Shown in pieces: positions 44,092 to 54,355 of a DNA stretch of 64,000 bases (its first letter is position 1; each line of letters starts with the position of its first letter). This DNA is from Hyposmocoma kahamanoa. Lineage: Eukaryota > Arthropoda > Insecta > Lepidoptera > Cosmopterigidae. The stretch spans positions 3,357,583 through 3,421,582 of the forward strand of contig NW_020653718.1 of NCBI RefSeq assembly GCF_003589595.1, read 5' to 3'. A program made the translations under genes and the position numbers. The notes under the pieces were generated by a model, which worked only from the letters and a program-made list of their open reading frames with translations, did not search any database and was not told where the DNA came from.

Positions 44092-44210
44092 TGTGTAACG
44101 TAAAAACTAGATAAAATGCGGTAACTGTGGGAATTCCTGAGACTGAGCGAGAATTTTCCTGAAGACGCGCGATCTGTTTTTAGGCTCGTATCTAGTTTGT
44201 ACGTTACACA
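44092..44210. mobile_element. 119-bp MITE-like element
   Basis: Inverted ends TGTGTAACGTAAAAACTAGA (44092) and its near-complement ending TACGTTACACA (44210), about 22 bp with one or two mismatches. Non-coding interior. No clear target duplication. Confidence 0.6.
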
Positions 44211-45171
44211 GTTAACAGAAAGTTCATTATGCTATGGTTTCTAAAATGCTCTTCCATTCCGCAGTATTGTAAATAGCCATAAGCCATCGTTATACTAAGT
44301 GCAGTAGTTTTCAAAGGAAATGTGCAAGTCAAGTTTGAACATGACCGATGACAAGGTAGCCTAGCCATTAGGAGGTACTAGATCCGGTTCCAGGTATAAC
44401 CACTCTGGAAAGCGAACCTTGTCAACAAGCGATTAGTACGACAATCACAAACGTTAAAACTAAAATATCACATCCATTATACAATATATTACAAAGCATT
44501 ACGTCCAAAAGCAGTAAGTTCATAACCGGTTGAATTCACGTCACTTATTCTTAACATCACTATACATCTATTGTATAGCCTTCAATACATCTAAACTGGA
44601 GCACAATAGATTTCGTAATGACTTTTTTGCATACACAATCTAAAGACTCGCATATTGCATACGTCATATATGAATATTTGAAGACATTTTACACGTTCAC
44701 CATAAAGACTCTTCATTGTATATGATTGTGTGTAAATTTTGGGACTTAAAACTATCAAAAACTTAATAATAAAAGAGATTACCAAAATGTCGTTCGATTT
44801 CAAAATACGTAACTTGGAATGTGTAATTTTAAACCAAAAGCGTAGGCGTAAATATTACGCGCTTGTATAAAACACCTACGTGTGTTTTGTAAACTTAAAA
44901 ATGTCTCTGTAAAAGCCTTCCACAGCAATGCGAAAGTTATAAATAGGGCAAACATAATATTGACAAACAAAAACGAACATTATCATAATAAGTGTGTTTT
45001 ATATTCATAGCCTATTTGATAAATGAGATTGGTCCAGACAGACTTGATGGATAGATCTAGATATTGCGGTAGACTGTTCATGTGTTGCTCTTACGTGTAC
45101 GTATTTTATTTGATTTATTCTGTGTTAGATATTACATGAACATTTATAATTTAACGGGTATATTTGTAAAG
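44211..45171. other. Unclassified stretch
   Basis: At 44355-44400 GGTAGCCTAGCCATTAGGAGG and GATCCGGTTCCAGG faintly resemble tRNA-type boxes, insufficient to call. Nothing else recognised. Confidence 0.35.
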
Positions 45172-45401
45172 TTGTAAGTGCCACTCAGAGCTTTAAATCG
45201 CAAAGATCTTAGAGTCCCTGCCACTGCGCCTGTCGCCCTGAGACAAGTTGACAAGTCCCATGTGCCTGTTATTTCACCAGCACCATTATCCTTCAAAACT
45301 GATAATGGACATTACTGCTTGATGGCAGAAATAGATAAGGTTCATCCAGGGAAGAACTATCCCCTGGATGAACTCTTTCACAAGGAGCTCTACTGCTACA
45401 A
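45172..45401 (-). repeat. A-family copy with inverted mini-duplication
   Basis: Nearly complete minus-strand copy lacking only the extreme tail. At 45341-45351 and 45362-45372 the TTCATCCAGGG motif appears inverted around a 10-bp spacer, next to the head. The 78-codon plus-strand frame here is antisense to the repeat and not a gene. Confidence 0.88.
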
Positions 45402-45423
45402 AAAGTGTCCTTAAAGGAAACCG

Positions 45424-45690
45424 GTAACCTATAAATTTTTTGGTTCGAAACAACGTTTGTTCCAATTTTCATTACACCAAAAACCGAATTATAACGAAGC
45501 AGTTGTTCTTTCAGGATATGTTGAATGTTTCTCGCAAAGACACGATTAGGTTCGGTTAGGTTAGATTTAAAAGAAAAAACATTGTCCTCTCAAAATTACT
45601 TTCGAGGTTATAAAAATTCCAGCAAATGTTATTTCTGGAAAATGTCAGTTCGAACTACTGATAGGTAACCAGGAAACCGATTCCCCTTTT
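45424..45690 (+). repeat. C-family repeat, longer copy
   Basis: Matches the inserted element at 34823-35043 and extends about 60 bp further at its 5' side (CCGGTAACCTATAAATTTTT). GGTAACC occurs near both ends. Non-coding. Confidence 0.75.
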
Positions 45691-45849
45691 TAGGACGTAT
45701 TGATTTCGGTATCGCAACATGCTCATGCATGAGTCTTCTTGAGAGACAGCGTTTAAGCTATGGTCCACTAGTCCAGATGTTTTTATTCTATATCTTTATA
45801 GACAACATCTAACTTCAGTGTATTTGGATGTTGGACAAAAATCCATGAT

Positions 45850-46150
45850 ACTGACCCGTTTAACTCTTACAGATTGTCTCAATCAATGAAATTTGAAATA
45901 AATGTCAAATATTATAAATGTACACAAATATCTATTTACAAAGAGCAACCCCTAGAGTTACATTCATTCATTTCAGGAGACTATGCGACAGTATTAATGG
46001 TGCAATACAAAAAGTTAAATTATAAACTATCAGATAGGGCCATGCACATGTTCCCACCAATTCCTAAAAATGAATCGAAAGCATCCATGTTAGTCACACA
46101 TAACCAAAATACGGTCGATGTAGTAAACAATCTTAATATCGCTTTGTAAA
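45850..46150 (+). repeat. CR1/Zenon-type LINE 3' UTR, diverged
   Basis: GACCCGTTTAACTCTTACAG, ACAAATATCTATTTACAAAG and AGCAACCCCTAGAGTTACA resemble the 3' region of the CR1 copies at 56746-56830 and 59330-59430 (CCGTTTA.CTCTTGCA, TATATT.ACAAAGAGCAACCCC). The 91-codon frame lies in this UTR-derived sequence and has no domain. Confidence 0.45.
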
Positions 46151-46854
46151 ATTTAGTTAAAATGGTTCAATGCCATCTAACGGAATTTAAGGGAACTACA
46201 TGACATGATGTGTATTGTATAAAATAGGTTGTTACATAACTATCATATTAGGCGCATCCTGTATTTTTAAATAATATTTACATAACGCACTACAGTTGTG
46301 TTACACTGCCGGCAGTTGTCTCCTATCACTTGTGCACACAATGATTTTATTGGCTATTCATTTGACAGTTCGACTTTAGGATACTTGCCAGATCAATATG
46401 ATCTTTCCGTGTTACTTTTTCTGGTTCAAAGTCGAATGCTAACGTGGCAATCATATAACATTGTCCTTTATTGAAGAGGCAAACGTCCAATTGTTACAAT
46501 CAGACATTACAGAAATACGAAACAAAAAGTAATATTTTTTTTTCATTAAACTACTGAGATCTATATAAAATGGTAATCCATATATTTGACAATGATCTGT
46601 AATTAACCAAGAAGCGAGACAAAACCGAAATTCGTTCAACATGAATCGTAATATATGTTGAAGTGTTGAAAGTCTTAGCACGTACGGATATGAATTATTG
46701 AATAGAACTATGGGACATTATGATGTATGATTTATTGTGGGGTTTTTGTAAAGGATATTTTGAGTTTTTTAAATATATTTGGCGCTGGAATTTTATGAAT
46801 CATCCTTTCTTCCCATTAAATTATTCTACAAAAAGATTTAAAAAATTCATGTAA
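46151..46854. other. Unclassified AT-rich stretch
   Basis: No gene or repeat recognised. Confidence 0.35.
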
Positions 46855-46996
46855 AGCTTGTGGAGACTTCGTCCAGGGATGTACCAGGGTGTCTGCCGCC
46901 AAGCAGTAATATGAACATTACTGCGTTCCGGTTTGGAAGGTTAATAGTGCTGGTGAAATAAGAGGCACATGGAACTTGTCATCTTATGTCTAAAGC
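46855..46996 (+). repeat. A-family copy, 5' half
   Basis: GACTTCGTCCAGGGATGTACC, GCCGCCAAGCAGTAATATG, ACATTACTGCGTTCCGGTTT and AGGCACATGGAACTTGTCA. It breaks off where an inverted copy begins. Confidence 0.85.
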
Positions 46997-46997
46997 C

Positions 46998-47256
46998 TCG
47001 CCACTGACAGTAAGTGACACGCCTGTCCATAAAAGTCTGCCTGTGCGGTGTCACTTAGAGCTTAAAATCGCAAAAACACCTCAGGGTATTACTATTGTGC
47101 ACCCAAGACACAAAGTTGACAAGTTTTACGTACCTATAATTTCGCCAGCACCCTCAAAAGCGGAACGCAGTAATGTAGTACGTATATTATATCTGTGGTA
47201 ATGCCCACATTGCTGCTTGGCGGCAGAAATAGATATAATGTAGTACTGCACTGTAT
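46998..47256 (-). repeat. A-family copy, inverted, with insertion in core
   Basis: Minus strand: AGTAAGTGACACGCCTGTCC, AAAATCGCAAAAACACCTCA and TTCGCCAGCACCCTCAAAAG. The hairpin core is interrupted by about 25 bp (ACGTATATTATATCTGTGG). Confidence 0.85.
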
Positions 47257-47382
47257 ATTCCTTCATATTCTCTAATAATGTTGTTTTCATTGGATCGATA
47301 AAAATACAGATCACCTTCACCTTATACGATAATGACGTATCATAAAAAGGCTTACAAGTTACAAGACTTATAGTGAAAAGTT

Positions 47383-47645
47383 TAGCAGCAGTAGAGCTCT
47401 TTTTGAAAGAGCTCGTCCAGGAAAGTACTGCCACTTTACCTATTTCTGCCGCCAAACACTAATGTCAACATTACTGTGTTCCGGTTTTGAAGGGTAAGGG
47501 TGCTAGTGAAATTACAGGCACATGGGACTTGTCAAATTATGTCTCAGGGTGATCTTTGCAATTTAAAGCTCTGAGTTATAGACAGGCGTGTAGATCAGGC
47601 TCACGACTTGTTCGTGCCGTCACTTGATGTTATAAAAAAAATATT
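47383..47645 (+). repeat. A-family copy, near complete
   Basis: Head TTAGCAGCAGTAGAGCTC through core to GACTTGTTCGTGCCGTCAC and tail TTGATGTTATAAAAAAAA. Third copy in a plus/minus/plus cluster. Confidence 0.9.
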
Positions 47646-47702
47646 CCGTAAATTTCACCATTTTAAAGACATTTCGCAATAACTATTTTCAAAAGACAAT
47701 CG

Positions 47703-47958
47703 ACATCAAAAGTTTACGGAATTACATCTATTTGCCAAGTTTTATAAAAAGCGATTCATCCACTGATTAGCCACCGTTAAATGTGGAATATTCTCATTAA
47801 ATTTGAATGGAACCATTATTGAGGTACCCTCTTTCCAACAAAAAAAGAATCATTGGAATCGATTGAGAAATGCCGAAGTAATCGCGTAACATTCACACAA
47901 ATAATCACACACACTCAAACAGTCGAATTGAGAAATTCCTACTTTTTCCAAGTCGGTT
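47703..47958 (-). repeat. B-family repeat, near complete
   Basis: Minus-strand copy ending CCAAGTCGGTT (inverted AACCGACTTGG). It contains TTACATCTATTTGCCAAGTT, GGTACCCTCTTTCCAACAAA and AGTCGAATTGAGAAATTCC. Confidence 0.85.
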
Positions 47959-48059
47959 AAAATCGTACCACAACTTGTTTCAAAAGAATCAAAAAAACAA
48001 TACAACATAAACAATATAAATGTATTCATTCGTTGTATACAAATTATCGATAATCGAGA

Positions 48060-48219
48060 ACAAGGCGGTGTGACAGCATTGTGATAGATTCGATATCGCG
48101 ACGCCCGCGGCGCTTGCGGTCCTGCTACTGCGTGTGCGCATAGTAAGTAGTGTGCTGCTGGATTTTGACTTACAGCAGATCGGAACCTATACATCTTATG
48201 TATATCTAGTAATTAAATA
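48060..48219 (+). promoter_or_regulatory. Possible promoter/5' UTR region, CpG-rich
   Basis: CpG-dense segment (about 48080-48150) directly upstream of a candidate first coding exon. It also holds CATAGTAAGTAG (donor-like) and TTTTGACTTACAG (acceptor-like, ending 48175). No TATA box or known factor site can be asserted. Weak inference from base composition and position. Confidence 0.25.
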
Positions 48220-48304
48220 ATGCTTAAAGTGATTAAAATCAATGGTAACTCAACCGGAGAGGAGATCATTGTGATTAAACTTGATGTCGAAGATCCCACA
48301 TTAG
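48220..48304 (+). CDS. Candidate first coding exon of an unknown host gene
   Basis: From ATG at 48220 the frame reads MLKVIKINGNSTGEEIIVIK followed by LDVEDPTL, then meets TTAG|GTCAGT, a strong match to the insect splice donor consensus (GT at 48305). Exon length 85 nt (phase 1). Without splicing the frame stops at 48313, after only 31 codons. Unlike the surrounding frames it lies in no recognised repeat and has a balanced, soluble, charged composition. A CpG-rich segment lies just upstream. I do not recognise the protein and propose no function. It could still be a chance frame; no further exon of it was found in the remaining 15.7 kb. Confidence 0.4.
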
Positions 48305-48408
48305 GTCAGTGTTAATACGGTTTAAATTCTCTCATTAAGCGCGACCTGTGCCCAGTTTTGGAATGTATTATGGGTTGGTGATGATGATATGCATATGAAA
48401 TCACGGGT

Positions 48409-48590
48409 TTTTTTTTTCTTTTTTGTATTAGACATCGACACGGTACCAGAAAAACGGAATTCATCCCGGGGTATCACATAATACACCCACACCAGAGTAA
48501 ATGTAAAAGTAATTTTACAATTTAGTCCTACCGGAAATCGAACACGAGACAGTACTAACCTTTGGGCCACCAAGATTGTCAGATAAGAGC
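48409..48590 (-). mobile_element. SINE-3, tRNA-headed
   Basis: The minus-strand head GACAATCTTGGTGGCCCAAAGG (A-box-like) and TCGTGTTCGATTTCCGG (B box), then a body with TGTGATACCCCGGGATGAATT and GGTACCGTGTCGATGTC. It ends in an A-rich tail (plus-strand T run 48410-48424). Confidence 0.75.
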
Positions 48591-48664
48591 CTGATGATAA
48601 CTACTTCAGAATGAAAACTCTACGTATAGTCTATATTTGAATAAATAAGCAGTAATTAGCAGTA

Positions 48665-48745
48665 CGTTGTGGCATTCTCTGGGGGAGGCCTATGTGCAGT
48701 AGTGGACGGCTTTTGGGTCAAATAATGATGATGACGATGAATGAA
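48665..48745 (+). repeat. SINE/RTE 3' end
   Basis: GGGGGAGGCCTATGTGCAGTAG, then TGGACGGCTTTTGGGTCAA and ATGATGATGACGATGA: the tail shared by lepidopteran SINE/RTE retroposons. Confidence 0.65.
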
Positions 48746-48854
48746 ATGCAGTACTATTTCAAAGTCATCTACCACATTTTAGTAATAACTCAGTAAGACT
48801 TAGGTACAACGTTATGTTAGCTAGCTTTTAAAAGTAAATATTATCCCGTAATCT

Positions 48855-48908
48855 AATAGCAGTAGAGCTCATTGTCAAAGAGTTCGTTCAGAGAAGTACT
48901 GTCACCAT
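48855..48908 (+). repeat. A-family 5' fragment
   Basis: TAATAGCAGTAGAGCTCATTG, then AGAGTTCGTTCAGAGAAGTACTGTCACC. It ends just before the composite element. Confidence 0.8.
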
Positions 48909-48916
48909 CAAAAACA

Positions 48917-49315
48917 GTGTTTTGCTTATACATTTGACAATTTCGATGGTCCAACGTTTTGCTCTACTTCACTCTATGGGAAACCTTTTTTGAATTGGTT
49001 TTAGTCTGGGCACTCTGGGTCATAGTACGCAGAGCTTCTTGTGAAAGAATTCGTCCAGGGAAGTACTGCCACCAAACCTATTTCTGCCGCCAAGCAGTAG
49101 TGTGAGCATAACTGCGTTCCGGTTTTTAGAGTGCGGGTGGTAGTGAAACTAAAAACACATGAGACTTGTCCCCCTCAACTCGCCTCAACGTGGTTCCTCA
49201 GATCTTTAGAATTTAAAACTCTGAGTGGTACTGCAACTGTTATGGACAGGCGCGTTGCTTACCATCAGGCGCACGATTTATTCATCTCGTCACTTGTTAT
49301 CAATAAAAAGAAACT
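48917..49315 (+). mobile_element. Composite element: extra head joined to A-family body
   Basis: 48917-49020 is a separate head (TTTTGCTTATACATTTGACAA, ATGGTCCAACGTTTTGCTC, TGAATTGGTTTTAGTCTGGG). It runs through CATAGTACGCAGAGCTTCTTG into a full A-family body ending TTGTTATCAATAAAAAG. The same head-body junction occurs inverted at 55638-55885, so this is a repeatable element structure, not a local accident. The head shares TTTGACAAT.TC and TGG.CCAACG with the SINE-3 tRNA-like head. No coding capacity. Confidence 0.8.
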
Positions 49316-49799
49316 TATCATTTTATAAATGAACATAACTGTGAAACGTTTAACCTTACGGTAAATTAATGACAGTCAAGGGAGTGATGATGGTTTACGG
49401 ATGGTAGTTTATGGTTTACTACATGCTCAACAGCTCTACGATCACAATGTAATTAAAGGTTGTAAAGACAAAAAATTTCACCGACATACATAAATGTTAA
49501 TAAAAATAAATATCCATTTAAGAATTATTATCTTTTGTCTCTAGGCAAAAATGCCCCTTACCTTACCACAAAAGAAATAGACTTCCCACAGGCTATCATG
49601 TGCTCAGAATAAGAAATGAGAGGCTGTTCTTGAATGATACCTTTTTTATAACGTTTACCTGTATGGTAAGTCTCAAAAGTGTTTGGTAAAACTTTTATAC
49701 GATATGTTTATAACGCAATACAATTCTGGACACGAGTCTCATATGAAGATAATAGCGAAGTTTCAGGTGATATTAAGTAAATACAACCCAGAAATCTAA
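49316..49799. other. Unclassified stretch
   Basis: No gene or repeat recognised. Confidence 0.35.
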
Positions 49800-49998
49800 C
49801 CTTACCCGTAAGAGCTTAAATCCGAAAGACTTTAGACACAGCCACGGCATCCGTCACCCTGAGATAAACAGTCTCATATAACTGTAGTTTCACCAGCTTT
49901 CTTACATGTAAAATCCAGAACGCAGTAATACACATATTCAAAGCCGGAACGCAGTAATGCACATATTCACATCCCGAACGCAGGAATGCTCAAGGTCA
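49800..49998 (-). repeat. A-family copy with triplicated core
   Basis: Diverged minus-strand copy. The AACGCAG[T/G]AATGC-containing core occurs three times at about 30-bp spacing (about 49918-49990). Confidence 0.8.
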
Positions 49999-50800
49999 AA
50001 CCAACACGTATAAATTGCTAAATGCGCACTGTAAGGACATCCTATATTATGTAAATAGCTACCTTAGTTACCTTCTCAAGATGTCGACGTCTTTTTTCTA
50101 CAATATTCGTTTTTTCTTCGAGTTGTGAGCCATAATTCACAATGCGATGATATCGCCCTTACCTGCGAAAAAAAAAACGTTTTTTAGTTACTTATAATAA
50201 AGATATTGTAAGATATATCTATAATGTTTAACAGTCTTATAGATAAGTATCGGAAAATGATTTAATAACTTTGTTTGTTAATATGAAACAATTTTCAAGC
50301 ATATTTACGAGTATATACGGTGTATTAAAAAGGTGTAGATGTATTTTCGGATATGACAGAAACCATAAATTGTTCAGTTTTATGGACATTTCTGTATCAG
50401 CTTATTTTTTCTTCAAGGTTATTTTCGCAAGTTTAGTATATACTTTTCGAATAGAAATGTTGTATTGTAAATTGTTTACCAAATTTACTAAACGATTCAT
50501 ATAAAACGAGATATTTAGCCGCATGAGCAACTCAGGGGCTAAAGTTCCAGTGTCAAATGAAGAAAGCTTAAGTAGTCGAAAGATAGATTCTGAGCTTGAA
50601 TTCAAAATCGCTAAACCTAATGCTGATATGGCAGAGATTTACTTTTCTAGACATTTACACACAGATTTTACAAATTTATTCCAAGTCAATTATTCTTTCA
50701 GACATACACAAAGTCGAGTGGACATTAATCTCGATTTGCTACAAATAACTACTTACAATTATGAATCATTATAATTCAACCGTTTCTCCAACAAAAAAGA
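49999..50800. other. Unclassified stretch with short unrecognised frames
   Basis: A plus-strand frame of 83 codons (50523-50774) starts MSNSGAKVPVSNEE. It shows no family signature and no repeat homolog in the window. I cannot assign it. Confidence 0.3.
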
Positions 50801-50803
50801 ACT

Positions 50804-50950
50804 TTGATGTGGTATCACAAAATCATCCCACGTAGCTGGCGCCGTAAACACGTAAGCAAACGTGGAAATTACGGCCCGAGAGGATGTCGTGTTGTTGTAA
50901 CCGAGGTGGACGTTTTTATTATTAAAACAATGTTTCGTGGGTGGTTTGAT
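50804..50950 (+). pseudogene. Possible Merlin/ISXO2-like transposase fragment
   Basis: The frame reads WRRKHVSKRGNYGPRG, then CRVVVTEVDVFIIKTMFRGW. The second block resembles the GGPG..VEIDE..F.KRK..RG signature around the first catalytic Asp of Merlin/IS1016/ISXO2-type DDE transposases: G-P-x-G, then E-x-D, then K and RG at the right spacing. The acidic residue after Asp is Val here. Only one motif is visible, so this is tentative. No flanking inverted repeats were found. Confidence 0.25.
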
Positions 50951-51010
50951 TTACAGGTGAGAGCGTTTTATAAAATAGTTATAAATATGAAAACGGTAAC
51001 AATGAAGTAA

Positions 51011-51676
51011 TATTCCCGGAAAAGAGAAATAACTAGAGAAACAATCACTAACTATGAATGGAATTCAATAAAAATTGTAAATAGTAACGTACTTTTTTTG
51101 TTTGATTCGCGGTTCGGGTAAGCTTTTCAAAAAATCTGTGACTGCCGTTATTCATATTTAAAAAAAATCAAAAGAATGTATGTATTCATGTCCCATTAAT
51201 TTGTTCCACCCTGTATATTAATCTTGACTAGTCTGTACTCATAACCAGAGAGTATAAGATGACACCAATTGAAATAAAAGATGCTTCTAGATAAAATATT
51301 TTTTTCTCTTCCATTCTCTTAAAGTTCGTTTACGCTGGGTGTAGGCTGCTCTAGTGCATAAAATACAAAAACCATCACATTAAATATGTCTAATTGTTAT
51401 AATTTTACGTTCAATTTTAATTAAATAATCGTTTATTTGTAATATTGCTGTATAATTTCCTTGCAATCGAAGTGATTAGCAGAGTGTATAACTCATTCAA
51501 AAAACTCATTTACCCTCGACTTAAGTATTTATATACTCGTCTCGGGTAAAATGACGCGTTTTATGCACTTGTTGTACAATCTACTACATAACACTAAACT
51601 GTTTTTTATTATGAATTTTGCACAATAAAAATTGTAACTTGTAAATTCTAATAAGTAACAACATTTTTACAAAAAA
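51011..51676. other. Unclassified AT-rich stretch
   Basis: No gene or repeat recognised. CACCCTGTATATTAA at about 51208 is a short motif common at transposon ends, unsupported here. Confidence 0.35.
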
Positions 51677-51770
51677 AACCGACCTCAAAAATTCGTGGAA
51701 TTACATCTATTTGCCGTGTTTTATTGAAATCGGTTACCGAAACTCCCCCTTTTTGAAGTAGGCTAATTAC
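51677..51770 (-). repeat. B-family end fragment
   Basis: Begins AACCGACCTC (51677) and contains AATTACATCTATTTGCCG and TTATTGAAATCGGTTACCG. Truncated at about 51770. Confidence 0.8.
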
Positions 51771-51829
51771 CAATAAATGATTCCTATTCTTTAATTTCAT
51801 CTTCTCACCATCGCGCTTGCTGCTACTGG

Positions 51830-51935
51830 GGTAGAAACAATTAATTCCTCTCTTCATTCACATTAGCTTTTCATGCATGCCCTTTTCACGTTTATTCCTG
51901 GTACTTTTGACCTGACAATTTCTAAAGACATCAGT
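51830..51935 (+). repeat. E-family repeat, diverged copy 3
   Basis: TTCCTCTCTTCATTCACAT, CATGCCCTTTTCACG and GACCTGACAATTTCTAAAGAC correspond to the E-family block order at 18465-18540. Short and diverged. Confidence 0.5.
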
Positions 51936-52539
51936 ACTACAAACACTACTACCATAAACAAGGTATATTATTTACAACAATTTTACTTTTTACCATTCAC
52001 GCTTGAGGGTATGACTTAAACAAATGAAGATGCGACAGTTCCCAGTACTCTATCTGTATTATACGTTATCGTGCACGTTCATCAACTCTCGCGTAGCTCT
52101 CAGGGAATTTGACTGCGCAGTGCCATCACTTCGTCACGGGACCTACTTTATGATACTTTTTATACGGTTTAGGACATTACTCTAGATTTACAAAGATTTT
52201 CTTAAGCAAGACATAGAAAAACTCAAAAGTTAGATCTGCTGCTGGTGCACTTATTGTTGTAACCAACCCACCCCACATCTGTATAAGGCTCATAAAAAAT
52301 TTGTGCCGGGCTCTAGCAGTCTATTTATAATAAAATTACCAGTTTTTTTTCTGGTGATCTAAGGTGATAAGCATATAGTAACCAAAAAGTACCTTACAGA
52401 ACCGTAATATACCATGCAGCAAAATATAGAGATAAATATAGATTATAGAAAACATAAATGTCCAGAGCTTGTTCCACATTCGGAAATCCCAAGCCGGCCT
52501 AAGCACCAAGACATCGGATGGCGAAGCTATAATGAAGCA
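51936..52539. other. Unclassified stretch
   Basis: No gene or repeat recognised. Confidence 0.35.
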
Positions 52540-52645
52540 AGGGCAGGACATATTTCGATATATGATAATGACAGATGGAGTAAAACGACAATCGAATGGT
52601 GGCTATGAAGTGGATACAGGAAGTTGGGACGTCCTACGATCGCGG
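52540..52645 (+). pseudogene. RTE-like LINE remnant, highly decayed
   Basis: The frame reads AGHISIYDNDRWSKTTIEWW, a leucine and stop, then SGYRKLGRP. This follows the WAGHIxRxxDxRWxKxxLEW...GRP pattern of RTE-like LINE C-termini. The following RWxD block is not preserved. Confidence 0.5.
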
Positions 52646-53565
52646 ACCGTAGATAGGTGAGATTATGGCTCGTAGTAGAATGCACAAACTAGAGGACGCG
52701 TATATCTAACGGTAGATGAAACCGGGCTATAAAATGAAATAATTCAATCTGACAGCGACTATACAGAACTTACAGATGCTATAAACAACAAAAGAGCTAA
52801 TAGAAATATGACAAAAATCACAAAAGTATCAAATACGAAAAGTACTCAAACTCCAAAAAACCATACAAGGAAATGTCAACAAAAAAACTTTTTTTCATCT
52901 GTTTGAAAGACAAAGCTTTCACGTTGTATGTTAAAACAGTTTTTATTAAGTCTCCTAACGTTTAGAGCCTGCGGTGCTAATGGGCGAGCAAACATTCGAC
53001 GCTACTGTTGTATTTGGAAAAAATGTGTGACGACTATGGGAGATTTCTTGAACGTTTTTGTAAGATGTTTCATCACTTTGAACATTTCGTTGATATGATA
53101 GCTTTTTATTTACATTTGTTATTAAAACTTCTGTAGTTCTATAGTCTACACGAATACCAATGATGTATTGTTTGGCAAATTCTAAATTGAATCAATCACA
53201 ACATTTTCATTACTTAAAATAGTTCAACCATTGCTCTTGTCGTTGCAATAAACAACGTCTTATTTATTTCCATCACCCCTTTTTTCGATGCGGGCAATTA
53301 TTGGTCTGTTTGTCGATTTCTAACAAACATAAAAATCGTAGTCACCGGGTTCACGTTCGACGTAACAAAAGCGACTACCGTATCGTGAAAAGATAGTTAT
53401 GTCAACAGGGAAAATTTGGAGATTGAAAAAGAGCCAGTGCTATCACAAATACAGATGCATATAATATGGCCCGTGCAAGGCCAGCTTCTGACTTGGCCTT
53501 TATTAGGATATTCTCAATATTCTTAATATTCACATCGCGGTTGACATTTTTCCTGCGCTGAATTT
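52646..53565. other. Unclassified stretch
   Basis: No gene or repeat recognised. Confidence 0.35.
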
Positions 53566-53750
53566 TTTTATAATATCAAGTGGCGAGATGAACAAGTCGT
53601 GCGCCTGGTGGTAAGTGACACGCCTGTCCATAACAGCTACAGTTCCACTCAGAGCTTTAAATCGCAAATCTGAGGCGCCCTGATATGACACATTAGGAAC
53701 CGTTCAAAACCGGAACACAGTAATGCTCTCATTGACAGAAATGGATCCAA
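53566..53750 (-). repeat. A-family copy, internally deleted
   Basis: Minus-strand tail TTTTTTATAATATCAAGTGGC, GAACAAGTCGTGCGCCTGGTGG, AACAGCTACAGTTCC and CGTTCAAAACCGGAACACAG. The middle and head are lost. Confidence 0.88.
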
Positions 53751-54240
53751 ATTCGCTTAATACATTTTTGTCATCACCATAATTAATCTAAGAAGAGGGT
53801 TCAGACGATAGTTTACCGCGTTGACACAATGTAAGTTGGGGACTTAACAAGTTTTTCAAAGGTCGTGAACCCTCTTCTACAGGCATAAACGATTCTTCGA
53901 CTTTGACTTTGATTTATCATCAGTTGAACGGTCTGTTTGCCAGTTTGCACGTGGTACAAAAAACAGAGTAATGTAACAAAAACACAGTGGCGTCCACAGT
54001 GTTTCGCCCCAATTTACCGATTTATTATTTCTCATATGCTTCCAAGTGCATTCCTTCTCCATATTAGATCGGGAGCCGCTAATTGGTGCGGGCGACGTGT
54101 GCACAACTCATTCACACGTCGAGATAATAGCTAGGGTTTTAGTTAGATTAGTTCTGCTTTTGGACAAAGAAAGTTTGGGAAATATATACATTACATATGT
54201 ACAGATTTTAGTGAGGTAGCTGGATACACAGTTACTTTAG
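53751..54240. other. Unclassified stretch
   Basis: No gene or repeat recognised. A short ACTTTGACTTTGA motif at about 53900 is LINE-tail-like but isolated. Confidence 0.35.
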
Positions 54241-54355
54241 TCTTTATAAATTCTTTATTTTAAGGGAACATGAGAACTTTCGAAATAGATCCAGAAGTTT
54301 AATATAAATATGTACATATATGTCACAATAATACTGTGCTTTAAACTTAAAATGC

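Noticed and set aside
45874..46149. 91-codon plus-strand frame
   Set aside because: Overlaps CR1 3' UTR-like sequence and has no recognisable domain; chance frame.
47850..48194. 114-codon minus-strand frame opposite the candidate promoter
   Set aside because: It runs through a B-family repeat end and CpG-rich DNA and has no domain.
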